From UBA9647 sp049522195 (GTDB taxonomy: Bacteria; Bacteroidota; Ignavibacteria; UBA10030): a DNA stretch of 28,461 nt. Shown here piece by piece: positions 15,397-23,886 of the stretch. The DNA is taken from assembly GCA_049522195.1 (NCBI GenBank), contig JBEKOB010000054.1, forward strand, positions 1-28,461. Direction: 5' to 3'. Positions within the stretch are counted from its first letter, which is position 1, and every line of letters begins with the position of its first letter. The notes below the pieces were generated by a model. The model worked only from the letters and a program-made list of their open reading frames with translations, was not told the origin of the DNA and ran no database searches. A program made the position numbers and the translations under genes.

Positions 15397-16290
15397 ATGA
15401 GAGTTCGGCTATTCGTTTTTCTATCCATGCTGCTCTTCTCTGCTGCAGCCACTTGTGCATCAATCAGCCCGTCAGACAAACCCGGCCTCCTCGTTACAAC
15501 CGGTTGGCTGGCACAACATCTCGACGACGAAAACCTCGTTGTTCTTCACGCCCACTGGACCAACACCAGCTATAAGAAAGGGCACATCCCCGGAGCACGG
15601 TTTCTTTGGCTTTATGCACTGGCAAAGAACACTCCCGAACGAAGCACCGAACTTCCTTCAATCGAGGAAGCACGCGCAGTCCTCAGAGAACTCGGCATTA
15701 CAGAGAAGTCCAGGATCGTCGTGTATTTCGAAGCGCAAAACATGAGTATGTCCACGAGGATGATTCTCACCCTCAACTATTTTGGACTTGGAGATCAAGT
15801 AGCACTGCTGGATGGAGGATTTGACGCATGGAAGAGCGAAGGGCGACCGGTCTCGAAAGAGATTCCGATGGTCAAGCCCGGAACCTTCGTCCCAAAACCG
15901 CATCCCGAAGTGGTCAGCGATGTGGAATGGGTGCGCGCACATCTCTCTGATCCGAACGTTACGATCATCGACGCCCGGGCCCGGCGATTCTATGACGGTG
16001 CGACCGGTACTCCTCCCGGCCATCTGCCGCATGCCGTGAGCATTCCGGCTTCAAGTGTCGCTGACTCGACGAACCGAATGATCAATCTGGACTCGCTGCG
16101 AGTGGTTTTTGAGAAGGCGGGAGTGAAACCCGGCAACCACATTGTCACGTACTGCCATGTCGGTCAAGCAGCGAGCTTGGTGTATCTTGCTGCACGGCTT
16201 ATTGGATATGATGCCAGCGTGTACGATGGCTCGTTTGAGGATTGGGCGGATCGGGATCTCCCTGTCGAGGGCCCGTCCGGGAAGAAATAG
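15397..16290 (+). CDS. Exported two-domain rhodanese (thiosulfate/3-mercaptopyruvate sulfurtransferase)
   Basis: A 297-residue protein with a signal peptide (MRVRLFVFLSMLLFSAAATCA), so it acts in the periplasm. The first rhodanese domain has HIPGARFLWLYA and LLDGGFDAWKSEGRPV but FEAQNMSMS where a catalytic cysteine loop would be; it is structural. The second domain has VTIIDARARRFYDG, GHLPHAVSIP and the active loop TYCHVGQAAS, with Cys253 as the persulfide-forming residue. YDGSFEDWADRDLPVE closes the fold. It would move sulfane sulfur from a donor such as thiosulfate to a thiol acceptor. AGGAGG lies five bases before the ATG. It is the last gene before the terminator at 16387. Confidence 0.9.
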   Translation: MRVRLFVFLSMLLFSAAATCASISPSDKPGLLVTTGWLAQHLDDENLVVLHAHWTNTSYKKGHIPGARFLWLYALAKNTPERSTELPSIEEARAVLRELGITEKSRIVVYFEAQNMSMSTRMILTLNYFGLGDQVALLDGGFDAWKSEGRPVSKEIPMVKPGTFVPKPHPEVVSDVEWVRAHLSDPNVTIIDARARRFYDGATGTPPGHLPHAVSIPASSVADSTNRMINLDSLRVVFEKAGVKPGNHIVTYCHVGQAASLVYLAARLIGYDASVYDGSFEDWADRDLPVEGPSGKK

Positions 16291-16386
16291 ATCGTATTCG
16301 TTTGTGATGTTCGCTGGATACGGTGTCAAATGAGGAATTCAGTCTTCATCACATCGATTGAAAAAGAGAGCTAGGCGTGAAAAAGA

Positions 16387-16427
16387 AAAAGGGCGATCTC
16401 AGAAATGAGGTCGCCCTTTTTGTTTTC
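16387..16427. terminator. Strong bidirectional rho-independent terminator
   Basis: AAAAAGGGCGATCTC (16387-16401) pairs with GAGGTCGCCCTTTTT (16408-16422) around an AGAAAT loop, with one G-T type mismatch. A T-rich tail lies on the plus side and an equivalent run on the minus side. It lies between the convergent rhodanese (+) and beta-barrel (-) genes and can stop transcripts from both. Confidence 0.9.
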
Positions 16428-16467
16428 GATTCACGATTTGGCGATAACGCCGAATGTACTGCAGCGG

Positions 16468-17037
16468 TTACTTCAAAGCGTAGGTGACGCCAACTTTCAC
16501 TGTAAAGTGATTGAAATCGCTGGCCAGCACATAGCGTGGTTCGACCAGGAGCGTCAGCATGTCATTGAGCTTGTAGTTTGCACCAGCAAGGAGGTTGATG
16601 CCAAGTCGCGAAGCCGAAGCGGATGCAGTGCCTCCGCCAACGGTGAATCCAAAGACTGTTACGGACGGGATCGTGACTGTGGAAGTGAAGCTATTGTATC
16701 CAAGTCCCGCGCCCACGTATGGCTTGAACTGCCCCTGGACGGCAATGTTATAATGGGCATTGGCGTTGATGCTAAAGTCGGAGAGTTTCAAAGGATCCTT
16801 TGATGCACTCCAATAGGTGATGTCCGGAACCAGGCTGATATCTTTGGTAATCTCTCCGAGATCCGCGTGGGCACCGATGAGGAACCCGCTCAATGATGAC
16901 GACGTACCATTGCCATTATCCATCGATGCGGTTATGAATCCGAGCCCTCCTCCAACACCTTTGAATCCCAATCCTTGGCCAAAGCCCAGAGATGCCACTC
17001 CCAGCAACAAAACAAGAACTCCTAAAAATTTCTTCAT
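16468..17037 (-). CDS. Small outer-membrane beta-barrel protein (porin/OmpA-like)
   Basis: A 189-residue protein with signal peptide MKKFLGVLVLLLGVASLGFGQ and alternating hydrophobic strands. Examples are GGGLGFITASMDN, GFLIGAHADLGEI, PDITYWSASKD, INANAHYNIAVQGQFKPYVGAGLGYN, LGINLLAGANYKLNDMLTLLVEPRYVL and VKVGVTYALK at the C-terminus. The KPYVGAGLGYN and L-.-.-.-A-G-.-.-Y-.-L motifs are typical of eight-stranded outer-membrane barrels. The role is unknown; such proteins are often structural or surface exposed. AAGGAG lies six bases before the ATG. A strong G5/C5 hairpin stands in its leader and a bidirectional terminator follows it. Confidence 0.87.
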   Translation of the reverse strand: MKKFLGVLVLLLGVASLGFGQGLGFKGVGGGLGFITASMDNGNGTSSSLSGFLIGAHADLGEITKDISLVPDITYWSASKDPLKLSDFSINANAHYNIAVQGQFKPYVGAGLGYNSFTSTVTIPSVTVFGFTVGGGTASASASRLGINLLAGANYKLNDMLTLLVEPRYVLASDFNHFTVKVGVTYALK

Positions 17038-17066
17038 GTGTTACTCCTTAGAATGGTGGATGAATG

Positions 17067-17092
17067 TCGGGGGCACAAATATGATCCCCCGA
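17067..17092 (-). promoter_or_regulatory. G5/C5 hairpin in the 5' leader of the beta-barrel gene
   Basis: TCGGGGG (17067-17073) pairs perfectly with CCCCCGA (17086-17092) across a 12-base AT-rich loop. It ends about 30 bases before the start codon, just outside the ribosome site. Hairpins in this place stabilise mRNAs of abundant outer-membrane proteins in other bacteria; that role here is inferred. Confidence 0.5.
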
Positions 17093-17374
17093 TCCTGACT
17101 CAAAATACACTATTGTTTTCTCATTTCCGATAAAAAAGTATTCTTCATCCGGCGCCCTCGAAATAGCGTCAACGGATCGTTTTCAATAGAAAATATGCCA
17201 GTGCGTCTGGTCGCGAAAGACCTTCGCTTTCGAAAGTTGTGAGGAAAAACGAACAAAGGAAACTCGATACGAGAAGTGCAAGATGATTTCTTGTTCTTTG
17301 CGGTTTGTAAGCGCGAAGAGCCTGCGCAAGCTATTGCAGCAACAAACAGTCTAATGATAATTTGCTCTCTCGTC

Positions 17375-17390
17375 TGTGAGCAAGATCACA
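17375..17390. promoter_or_regulatory. CRP-like palindrome
   Basis: TGTGA-GCAAGA-TCACA has both perfect half-sites at the six-base spacing used by CRP-family regulators. It lies 338 bp upstream of the beta-barrel start and 56 bp downstream of the glycosidase stop. No CRP-family gene is in the window, so it may be chance. Confidence 0.3.
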
Positions 17391-17445
17391 AGGAACCATG
17401 ATCCTCGATGGACTGGGAGAGGTCGACGGCTCCACTCTCGCTGAG

Positions 17446-20400
17446 TCAGCGATGCATCACACCCAGGGAGACCCACTCCAGAGTCAGTGCTTTGCCGGCT
17501 TCTATCCACAGCTCATTCGCGTCTTTGAGCAAAGAAGGATCAGCGATGAACTCGAGTGTTTTCTCACGCACAGGCAATGAGGGCCAAATGTTTTCTGGAA
17601 AGATCTGAGCATTCTTCGGCGTCGATCCGGGACGGAGATCTGTGCCGTTCATTCTCACCCGGATGTCACTCGCGGACACAGTGTCAGCGCATTCGATTCG
17701 CAGCACAAGGGATTTGGCCCGCTTCGTTTCATGTGTCCGCACAGTGACCGTCCTTCTGTCTCCCTTCTTCATGTGCAGAGGAACTTGTCCGGGAAGGCTG
17801 ACGCCCGGAACAGGATATCGTGGCGCAGCGATCGTATAGACCTTGTCTTTCCCTTCCAGCAAGGCGGGATCTGCAAGCTCCGGAAGTACTTCGGTATCAG
17901 CTTTTAGTCCTGCATCCCATGCAACAAAGTAATTGAACAGATACATTCCATCCGATCCGGCAGCATAGAGGAGCGCTGCTGCTGCACGTTTCTCCTCGCG
18001 TGTCATCTGCCGCGCGCCAATCGTGAATTCAAGGCACGTATAAATTGGAATAGAGCCGCATGCAGCTTTGAACTCACCGACCGGAATATCGGTCTCCGTC
18101 GAAAGAAACGGGGCGAGTGTGAGGAAATCGATCAGCCCACTTCGCGCCCAGATGGCCGGATCAAGGCCAAGATGCTCACAACCCTTCAACGATGTCGGCA
18201 CGCGCGCGCTGAGCAGAATGTTTTGCCCCCGTGCGTGACCAATGCTGTCTGTCATCCTCCGGACCCGCTCCACAAATCCGGTCATGACACGGGCATACGC
18301 AGCCATGGAATCTTTGTGGAAAGGGAAGTAGTACGGAAAGCGCATGTAGTCTAATTCCAAACCGTCCAGGTCGTAGCGGCTGACGATTTCCCTGAGAATG
18401 CCGAAGAAATACTCTCGCACCTCCGGGATGGCATAGTTCAGCGCTTCCTTTCCCCATCCCTCGTACGCGCCGACTCTGTACTCGGGGTGCGCTTTCCAGA
18501 ATGGACTCAGCAACGGGCTCGACGGTTTGTCGACGTCGTGCAGCTCGTTCATCCTGTAGCTGAGCATCGACTCCATGCCGCGTAGCCGTGCACGGTTCAT
18601 GACAAGTTCTACAGGATCGATGCCGTTACGCGTGAGCCATTCGAGATTGTTGCTCATGTTCATTCCGAGCTTTCCCCACGCCTCCTTCGGTGTCTCGGGC
18701 GGAGGATTCCAGTGATACATCGCCGCCGCTTTGCTTGCATATCCCATGTTTTGTCCGGGGTTCACATTGTGGATGAAGGTGGTGACCCCCGAATGCGCGA
18801 ACGGATCGATTCTCTCGTATGCACGTCGCGGCGTGAGCGTATCATACGCCATCAGGATGTTCGATCCGTCATTATTATAGAGAAGGCGGTGGAGCCTGGT
18901 GCTGCCTTTCGCCTCTAAGGTCGTTTCTTTCACAGGGAGATCGCTCAATGTTTGGGAAACGTCAATCGGCTTAAACCCCAGCGCAAAGGCAGGCGACCCT
19001 TGTCGCAGTGTGAAATCTCCTGATTTGGGATCGACGAAGAGGGGGTCGGCGATTTTCGACCCGCGATCAAAACCAGCCTTCTGCCACTGCTCAAATGTGA
19101 GGGAGTCAGCCCGGAACTCCCCATTGATCGGCCAGTAAAGATTCCAGTCGATCACCACGTCGCCGTCACGCAGATTTCCCTCATACAGCTTTCCCTCGTT
19201 CCAGAGAAGGATGTTGTTTTCGAAGACGAAGCTTGTATGTTGTTCTGCCCTTGACCGTTGGAATTGCTGCTGCTTGCCGAATGCGAAGATGTTGTTCCGT
19301 ACGATGTTTTCCTTCCCATAATGCTGATGAAAGCCGCCGTGGACCGTGCGATAGACGATGTTGCCCTCGACGATAGCACTGGTGGTTCCTTCGTCGAGAT
19401 AGATCCCCCAGCCGCCGTAAACTCGTGCAGCGATATCATGAAATACGTTGTTGCGGATGATCGTCCCGCGATGATTCCCGAGCGTGTAGATCCCGCCGAG
19501 GTCAGCGAGGATCGGACCATCTCCGTTGCTGAGAGCACCGATATGGTGGACGTGGTTCATCTCAACGATCGTACCCTGCGCATCTGCAGGACCGTATCCC
19601 CACGTCCATCCGATCGAGAAGGCGGAGTAGTAGAAGTCGTGAATGTGATTGTGGATAAAGCGATTCCGGGGGCTCTGTCCGACCCAGACACCGATCGCAC
19701 TATGGAAGACGCGTCCGCCGTCGTGGATGTGATTGTTGATGACGAGATTGTCCGACGTGCGTGTGCGTTCATTGAGCGAGATTGTCTTCGACCCGATCTT
19801 CATACCTCCTGCACCAAGATCATACAGCTCGCATTCGCTGATGCGGTTGTTGCTGCACCCTTCGGAGAGGGCAATGCCATAAGTCCCCAGATGTGACAGA
19901 ATGCAGCGCTCGAGAGCACTAAAGCGGACGCCTTCCCATTCGATGGCAGCAGGGACTCCCGTTGCTGCCTGCACAAATCCGCCGGCATCCTTGTTCCGCG
20001 AATCTGTTTCACCGTTTGGGAAGTGCCACGTGGTGTGACTGAACTCGATGTCCCGGAAAATCAGGTGCTCGACGTATCTTCCCGCATTGATGTCACCTCG
20101 TACACACACGAGTTGAGTCTGGAAGGGTACGACGGCATCTATGGACGCGGCGTTCTCGTTTTCGCCTGGGATGTAATAGAGCCTTCCTCGCCGGACATCG
20201 TGGAACCATTCGCCGACGGTGTCGAGAGCGCTCCGGACATTGATCACATAGAAGGGATCATCCTTCTCGAGCCGAAAGACCGAGCGACGGGTGAAGGAAA
20301 AAAGATTTTTGGTCGGATCGTACCGCTCGACAGGGAGGTGCGACTCCACCCATCGATCCATGACGACGACTTCGGAGCCGCGGAAATCCATAGAGGCTGG

Positions 20401-21009
20401 TACCTGGCCGGTCTGCGGAACAAAGCTCTTTTGCCCATCCTGCCATTCTGTTTGTTTGGTCACTTCCGGCGATGACTCGACGCGAAGGTAACCGGAATTC
20501 GGGAAACGGGCAGGCGTTCGTCGGATGCCATTTACCCATACTGCGCGAACTGCTTCAGTGGATTTCCATTTGTCCGGAAGGGGAGCGATCAGGACGCGCT
20601 TCCCATCGACCGTGCTTGGCTTCCAACCTTTGACTTCGACTCCGCCGCTTACGACGGGGTGCTCACCAGGAAACGATGCGTAAATGGTTGGAGACGATGC
20701 CGTTCCGCCGTCTCCGGCAGCAAGAAGCAACGGCTCGTGAACAAAGTACCGTCCGCCGCGCAGAATAACAGCAACCGTGTCGGCAAACCCCGGGTTTTGA
20801 GTTCTGAATGTACGCATGGCATCCCGCGCGCGGCTGAGAGTACGGAACGGTCGCGCCAGCGTTCCCGGATTGTTGTCTTTGCCTGACGGTGAGACGTAGA
20901 ACTCCTTCGTCTCCGCATGCAGGGAAACAAGGAAGGAAAAGGAGAATATGAGGGAGAGAACGCTTGCATGAAACCTGGAGGGCATGGTACCCATAGGTCT
21001 TCTGATCAT
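17446..21009 (-). CDS. Secreted fusion: beta-helix (GH141-like) plus GH10-like TIM-barrel glycosidase
   Basis: From the ATG at 21009 the protein has 1187 residues. A signal peptide (FHASVLSLIFSFSFLVSLHA) precedes FYVSPSGKDNNPGTLARPFRTL, the beta-helix signature. A capping domain with GEWFHDVRRGRLYYIPGE follows, then many helix turns (for example NNRISECELYDLGAGGMKIG, RNRFIHNHIHDFYYSAFSI, GTIIRNNVFHDIAARVYGGW) to about residue 687. Residues about 707-1042 form a TIM barrel: LLYNNDGSNILMAYDT, RYDLDGLELDYMRFPYYFP (acidic pair near 885) and GSDGMYLFNYFVAW. This resembles GH10-like (GHL10) hydrolases. A beta-sandwich-like tail ends the protein. The frame opens at 21258, but the first 83 codons look non-coding. 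Two catalytic modules in one chain suggest attack on one complex glycan. Families are tentative. Confidence 0.78.
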   Translation of the reverse strand: MIRRPMGTMPSRFHASVLSLIFSFSFLVSLHAETKEFYVSPSGKDNNPGTLARPFRTLSRARDAMRTFRTQNPGFADTVAVILRGGRYFVHEPLLLAAGDGGTASSPTIYASFPGEHPVVSGGVEVKGWKPSTVDGKRVLIAPLPDKWKSTEAVRAVWVNGIRRTPARFPNSGYLRVESSPEVTKQTEWQDGQKSFVPQTGQVPASMDFRGSEVVVMDRWVESHLPVERYDPTKNLFSFTRRSVFRLEKDDPFYVINVRSALDTVGEWFHDVRRGRLYYIPGENENAASIDAVVPFQTQLVCVRGDINAGRYVEHLIFRDIEFSHTTWHFPNGETDSRNKDAGGFVQAATGVPAAIEWEGVRFSALERCILSHLGTYGIALSEGCSNNRISECELYDLGAGGMKIGSKTISLNERTRTSDNLVINNHIHDGGRVFHSAIGVWVGQSPRNRFIHNHIHDFYYSAFSIGWTWGYGPADAQGTIVEMNHVHHIGALSNGDGPILADLGGIYTLGNHRGTIIRNNVFHDIAARVYGGWGIYLDEGTTSAIVEGNIVYRTVHGGFHQHYGKENIVRNNIFAFGKQQQFQRSRAEQHTSFVFENNILLWNEGKLYEGNLRDGDVVIDWNLYWPINGEFRADSLTFEQWQKAGFDRGSKIADPLFVDPKSGDFTLRQGSPAFALGFKPIDVSQTLSDLPVKETTLEAKGSTRLHRLLYNNDGSNILMAYDTLTPRRAYERIDPFAHSGVTTFIHNVNPGQNMGYASKAAAMYHWNPPPETPKEAWGKLGMNMSNNLEWLTRNGIDPVELVMNRARLRGMESMLSYRMNELHDVDKPSSPLLSPFWKAHPEYRVGAYEGWGKEALNYAIPEVREYFFGILREIVSRYDLDGLELDYMRFPYYFPFHKDSMAAYARVMTGFVERVRRMTDSIGHARGQNILLSARVPTSLKGCEHLGLDPAIWARSGLIDFLTLAPFLSTETDIPVGEFKAACGSIPIYTCLEFTIGARQMTREEKRAAAALLYAAGSDGMYLFNYFVAWDAGLKADTEVLPELADPALLEGKDKVYTIAAPRYPVPGVSLPGQVPLHMKKGDRRTVTVRTHETKRAKSLVLRIECADTVSASDIRVRMNGTDLRPGSTPKNAQIFPENIWPSLPVREKTLEFIADPSLLKDANELWIEAGKALTLEWVSLGVMHR

Positions 21010-21246
21010 TGAAGGAATGTGAGCTTCACGGGCTGCGAGTTGTGCGGCGTCCTCACAGAAGATATTGCAGCATCCGGAGAAACTCAACGGCAACCGCGCC
21101 CAGGAGAAAGATTCTTGGCCTTCCATGGATGAAACGGTGACTGCGAGGCACCAGCTTCTGCTGAATTGACTCTTGTACAGATTAGTGGTACTCTCATCAC
21201 GAACCACGCTCTTCCTCGATCGCCGTGATCCCCGAAAGCCCAACCG

Positions 21247-23886
21247 ATGCGAACCCACCTATTACTCATTGCCTGTTGCCTTTTTCTGTTGCCGCTCCCT
21301 GCTTTGGACGCGGGCCAGTCCGAAAGTCCTATGGCACTCCCTGCGGCTCAGCAATCCCTGGAGCGTTTCCTCAAACCGTATGCAGACCGGGATTTTCTGA
21401 CGTTCCCTGAGAAGCGGGAGAACGCGATTCGGATGTTCGATGCCATTCCGGAAGTGTGGACGGGCCGGACTCAGAAAGAGTTGAGCCATTTGAAAGTGAC
21501 GGCGCAGCCCGGTGAGTACTTTGTTTTTCAGATTGGTGTGTATGCCCATCGGAAACAGCTGAGTGACCTGAAGGCTGTGTGGACTGATTTGAAGGGAGCC
21601 ACCACAATTGTCCGTTCAGCAGTGACCTGTTTCAACCTGGGTGGTATCGACTATCTTGGACGTCCATTCCAAAAGAGGGTGGATGTGCCGCTTTCCAAAG
21701 TGCAGCCGCTGTGGTTTGGCGTCAGTGTGCCGCAGGAAGCAAGAGGAGTATACCACACAACAATCACAGTTCTGGCAGTCAACGCGAAAGAAACAAGTGT
21801 AGAACTGGAGCTAACAATCCAGGGTGACCCCATCAAGAACAGCGGTTTTGACAGAGGGAAAAGCCTGTCGCGGTTGTCGTGGTTGAATACAACGCTGGGC
21901 TCACAGGATAAACCGACACGAGGATTCATATCACCACGTAGGATCGGAAAAGTAGTTGACATCCTCGGTCGGACGATCACAATTGGCGATGATGGACTTC
22001 CCTCCAGCATCGCAACATCGTTCGAGCCTTCCAACCAATTCCTCCTTGATGCTCCGCAATCCGTGCTGAGCAGTCCTTTCCGATTCATCATTCTGCTTCA
22101 GGACGGGTCGGAAATACAACTCAAACCCGGTCATCTCAGATTCACTGAGGAGACACCAGCGTCTGTGACATGGAGTACGACAAGCGTTTCTCCCCACGTA
22201 GAGCTTGCGTGCTCGGGTCATTTGGAGTTCGACGGTTTCATCGACTACGCGCTCACCATGACCGCAAAGAAGAACCTCCAGATCAAGGACATACGGCTTG
22301 ATATTCCCGTGACAAAAGAGAAGGCGAAGTACATCATGGGACTGAACCACGAGGGGGGCTTGAGGCCTGCCACATGGAGCTGGAGGTGGGACACAACAAA
22401 AAACCAGGATATGCTCTGGATCGGCGATGTGAACGGTGGGTTGCGCGTGAAGTGGAAGGGAGAAAACTACGTCCGTCCGCTGATCAATATCTACTATGCA
22501 TATGGTCCGCTTCGTTTGCCGCCGTCGTGGGGGAATGGTGGAAAAGGGGGCGTCAACGTGACGGAACAAGGCAGCACAGTCCTGGTCAGCGCGTTCTCGG
22601 GGAGTCGCACTCTCGATGCGGGCGTAGCGTTGCACTACAATTTTGAGATGCTTGTCACTCCCATGAAGCTCATCGATCCGGAGCTGCGATGGGGCGATCG
22701 CTATTTCCATGGAGGTGGAACAAACGCCCGCTCAAAAGTTGCGAGAGCCGACAGCGTCGGCGCGAACATCATCAACATTCACCACGCCGAGGATGTTTAC
22801 CCGTTCATCAACTATCCATACCTCGACGAGAACGTTTCAGCACTGCACAACCTGGCGGACGATGCACATGCTCACGGTCAACGGCTCAAGCTCTATTATA
22901 CTACTCGAGAGCTCACGAAGAACCTTCCGGAGTTCTGGGCACTGTTCAGTCTTCACGGCGAAGTAGTCTATCCGGGTCCGGGAAATGCCTGTACTACTAT
23001 CATCAATCCGAAGGGACCTGATGAGTGGCTGAAGAAGAATCTAAAGAGGGACTATATCCCGGCCTGGCTCAACCCGATCGTCGAAGGACCATTCAAGGGG
23101 GAGCTGGATCTGGCCGTACTTACAACACCCGACAGCCGGCTCAACAACTTCTATATCGGAGGATTGGACTGGATGCTCGCTCACATCGGCATCGATGGAA
23201 TTTATGTGGATGATTCCGCTCTCGACCGCGTCACTGTCAGACGGGCAAGGGTGTTGATCGATCAGTACCGCCCCAAGGGGAGGATCGATTTCCACAGCTG
23301 GAACCACTTCAACGACCTCGCGGGGTACACCAATTGTCTGAATCTCTATATGGACATGCTTCCGTATATCGACCTTGCATGGATTGGCGAGGGACGCGAC
23401 TACAACCGATTGCCCGATCATTGGCTCGTCGAGGTATCAGGGATCCCGTTCGGCGTGACGGGTCAGATGCTCAACGAAGGAGGAAATCCGTGGAGGGGAA
23501 TGGTCTATGGAATAACCAACAGGCTTCCCTGGGCAGGGGACCCTTCAAAACTTTGGAAGTTCTGGGATGCGTTCGGCATCAGGTCAATGAAGATGGTGGG
23601 GTACTGGGACGATCGCTCGCCGCTCACGTGCGACAACGATCTGGTGAAAGCGACATTGTACGCCGGCAAGCACCAGAGCATTATCGCCGTGGCCGGTTGG
23701 GGTGGAAAGGAACAACGATGCACGCTAAGCCTCGATTGGAAGGTTGTGGGATATGATCCCTCCAAAACCTCGTTTACGATCCCTTCGATCCCTGCATTTC
23801 AGGAGGGAAGAACGCTCCCGTCGCTTGAGGGGCTTACGATTCCGGCCGGGAAGGGATTCCTGATCGTACTCGAGAAGAGGCAATAA
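21247..23886 (+). CDS. DUF6067 / GH123-like putative glycoside hydrolase, secreted
   Basis: An 879-residue protein. A signal peptide (MRTHLLLIACCLFLLPLPALDA) is followed by an N-terminal beta-sandwich region (to about 480), including FDAIPEVWTGRTQKELSHLKV and YFVFQIGVYA. A TIM-barrel region has RLKLYYTTRELTKNLPEFWAL, GLDWMLAHIGIDGIYVDD (Asp655/Asp656), DFHSWNHFNDLAGYTNCLNLY, DLAWIGEGRDY (Glu715) and EVSGIPFGVTGQMLNEGGNPW. This motif series matches the DUF6067/GH123-like family as I remember it. GH123 founders are beta-N-acetylgalactosaminidases, but activity here is unproven. It is divergent from the fusion glycosidase, with 237 bp between them. That space contains TTGACT (21166-21171) 17 bp before TACTCT, a weak promoter candidate. 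The ribosome site is weak. Confidence 0.8.
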   Translation: MRTHLLLIACCLFLLPLPALDAGQSESPMALPAAQQSLERFLKPYADRDFLTFPEKRENAIRMFDAIPEVWTGRTQKELSHLKVTAQPGEYFVFQIGVYAHRKQLSDLKAVWTDLKGATTIVRSAVTCFNLGGIDYLGRPFQKRVDVPLSKVQPLWFGVSVPQEARGVYHTTITVLAVNAKETSVELELTIQGDPIKNSGFDRGKSLSRLSWLNTTLGSQDKPTRGFISPRRIGKVVDILGRTITIGDDGLPSSIATSFEPSNQFLLDAPQSVLSSPFRFIILLQDGSEIQLKPGHLRFTEETPASVTWSTTSVSPHVELACSGHLEFDGFIDYALTMTAKKNLQIKDIRLDIPVTKEKAKYIMGLNHEGGLRPATWSWRWDTTKNQDMLWIGDVNGGLRVKWKGENYVRPLINIYYAYGPLRLPPSWGNGGKGGVNVTEQGSTVLVSAFSGSRTLDAGVALHYNFEMLVTPMKLIDPELRWGDRYFHGGGTNARSKVARADSVGANIINIHHAEDVYPFINYPYLDENVSALHNLADDAHAHGQRLKLYYTTRELTKNLPEFWALFSLHGEVVYPGPGNACTTIINPKGPDEWLKKNLKRDYIPAWLNPIVEGPFKGELDLAVLTTPDSRLNNFYIGGLDWMLAHIGIDGIYVDDSALDRVTVRRARVLIDQYRPKGRIDFHSWNHFNDLAGYTNCLNLYMDMLPYIDLAWIGEGRDYNRLPDHWLVEVSGIPFGVTGQMLNEGGNPWRGMVYGITNRLPWAGDPSKLWKFWDAFGIRSMKMVGYWDDRSPLTCDNDLVKATLYAGKHQSIIAVAGWGGKEQRCTLSLDWKVVGYDPSKTSFTIPSIPAFQEGRTLPSLEGLTIPAGKGFLIVLEKRQ

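Larger units (their letters stand above)
17038..17445. other. Intergenic region upstream of the beta-barrel gene
   Basis: These 408 bp lie between the fusion glycosidase stop and the beta-barrel start, both on the minus strand. They contain the leader hairpin (17067-17092) and a CRP-like palindrome (17375-17390). A 7+1+7 palindrome centred at 17445 (17438-17452) runs over the glycosidase stop codon. No gene is recognised. Confidence 0.6.

Noticed and set aside
19258..19896. 212-codon plus-strand frame rich in D, V and I
   Set aside because: It is the mirror of the beta-helix repeats on the other strand; the repeat pattern there gives a long chance frame.
21166..21194. TTGACT-N17-TACTCT promoter-like sequence
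   Set aside because: The -35 half is good but the -10 half matches only three of six bases, and this lineage often uses a different promoter consensus. Mentioned only as a candidate in the DUF6067 entry.
21931..22710. 259-codon minus-strand frame
   Set aside because: It is entirely antisense to the DUF6067 gene, whose protein is clearly family-like, and it has no recognisable domain.
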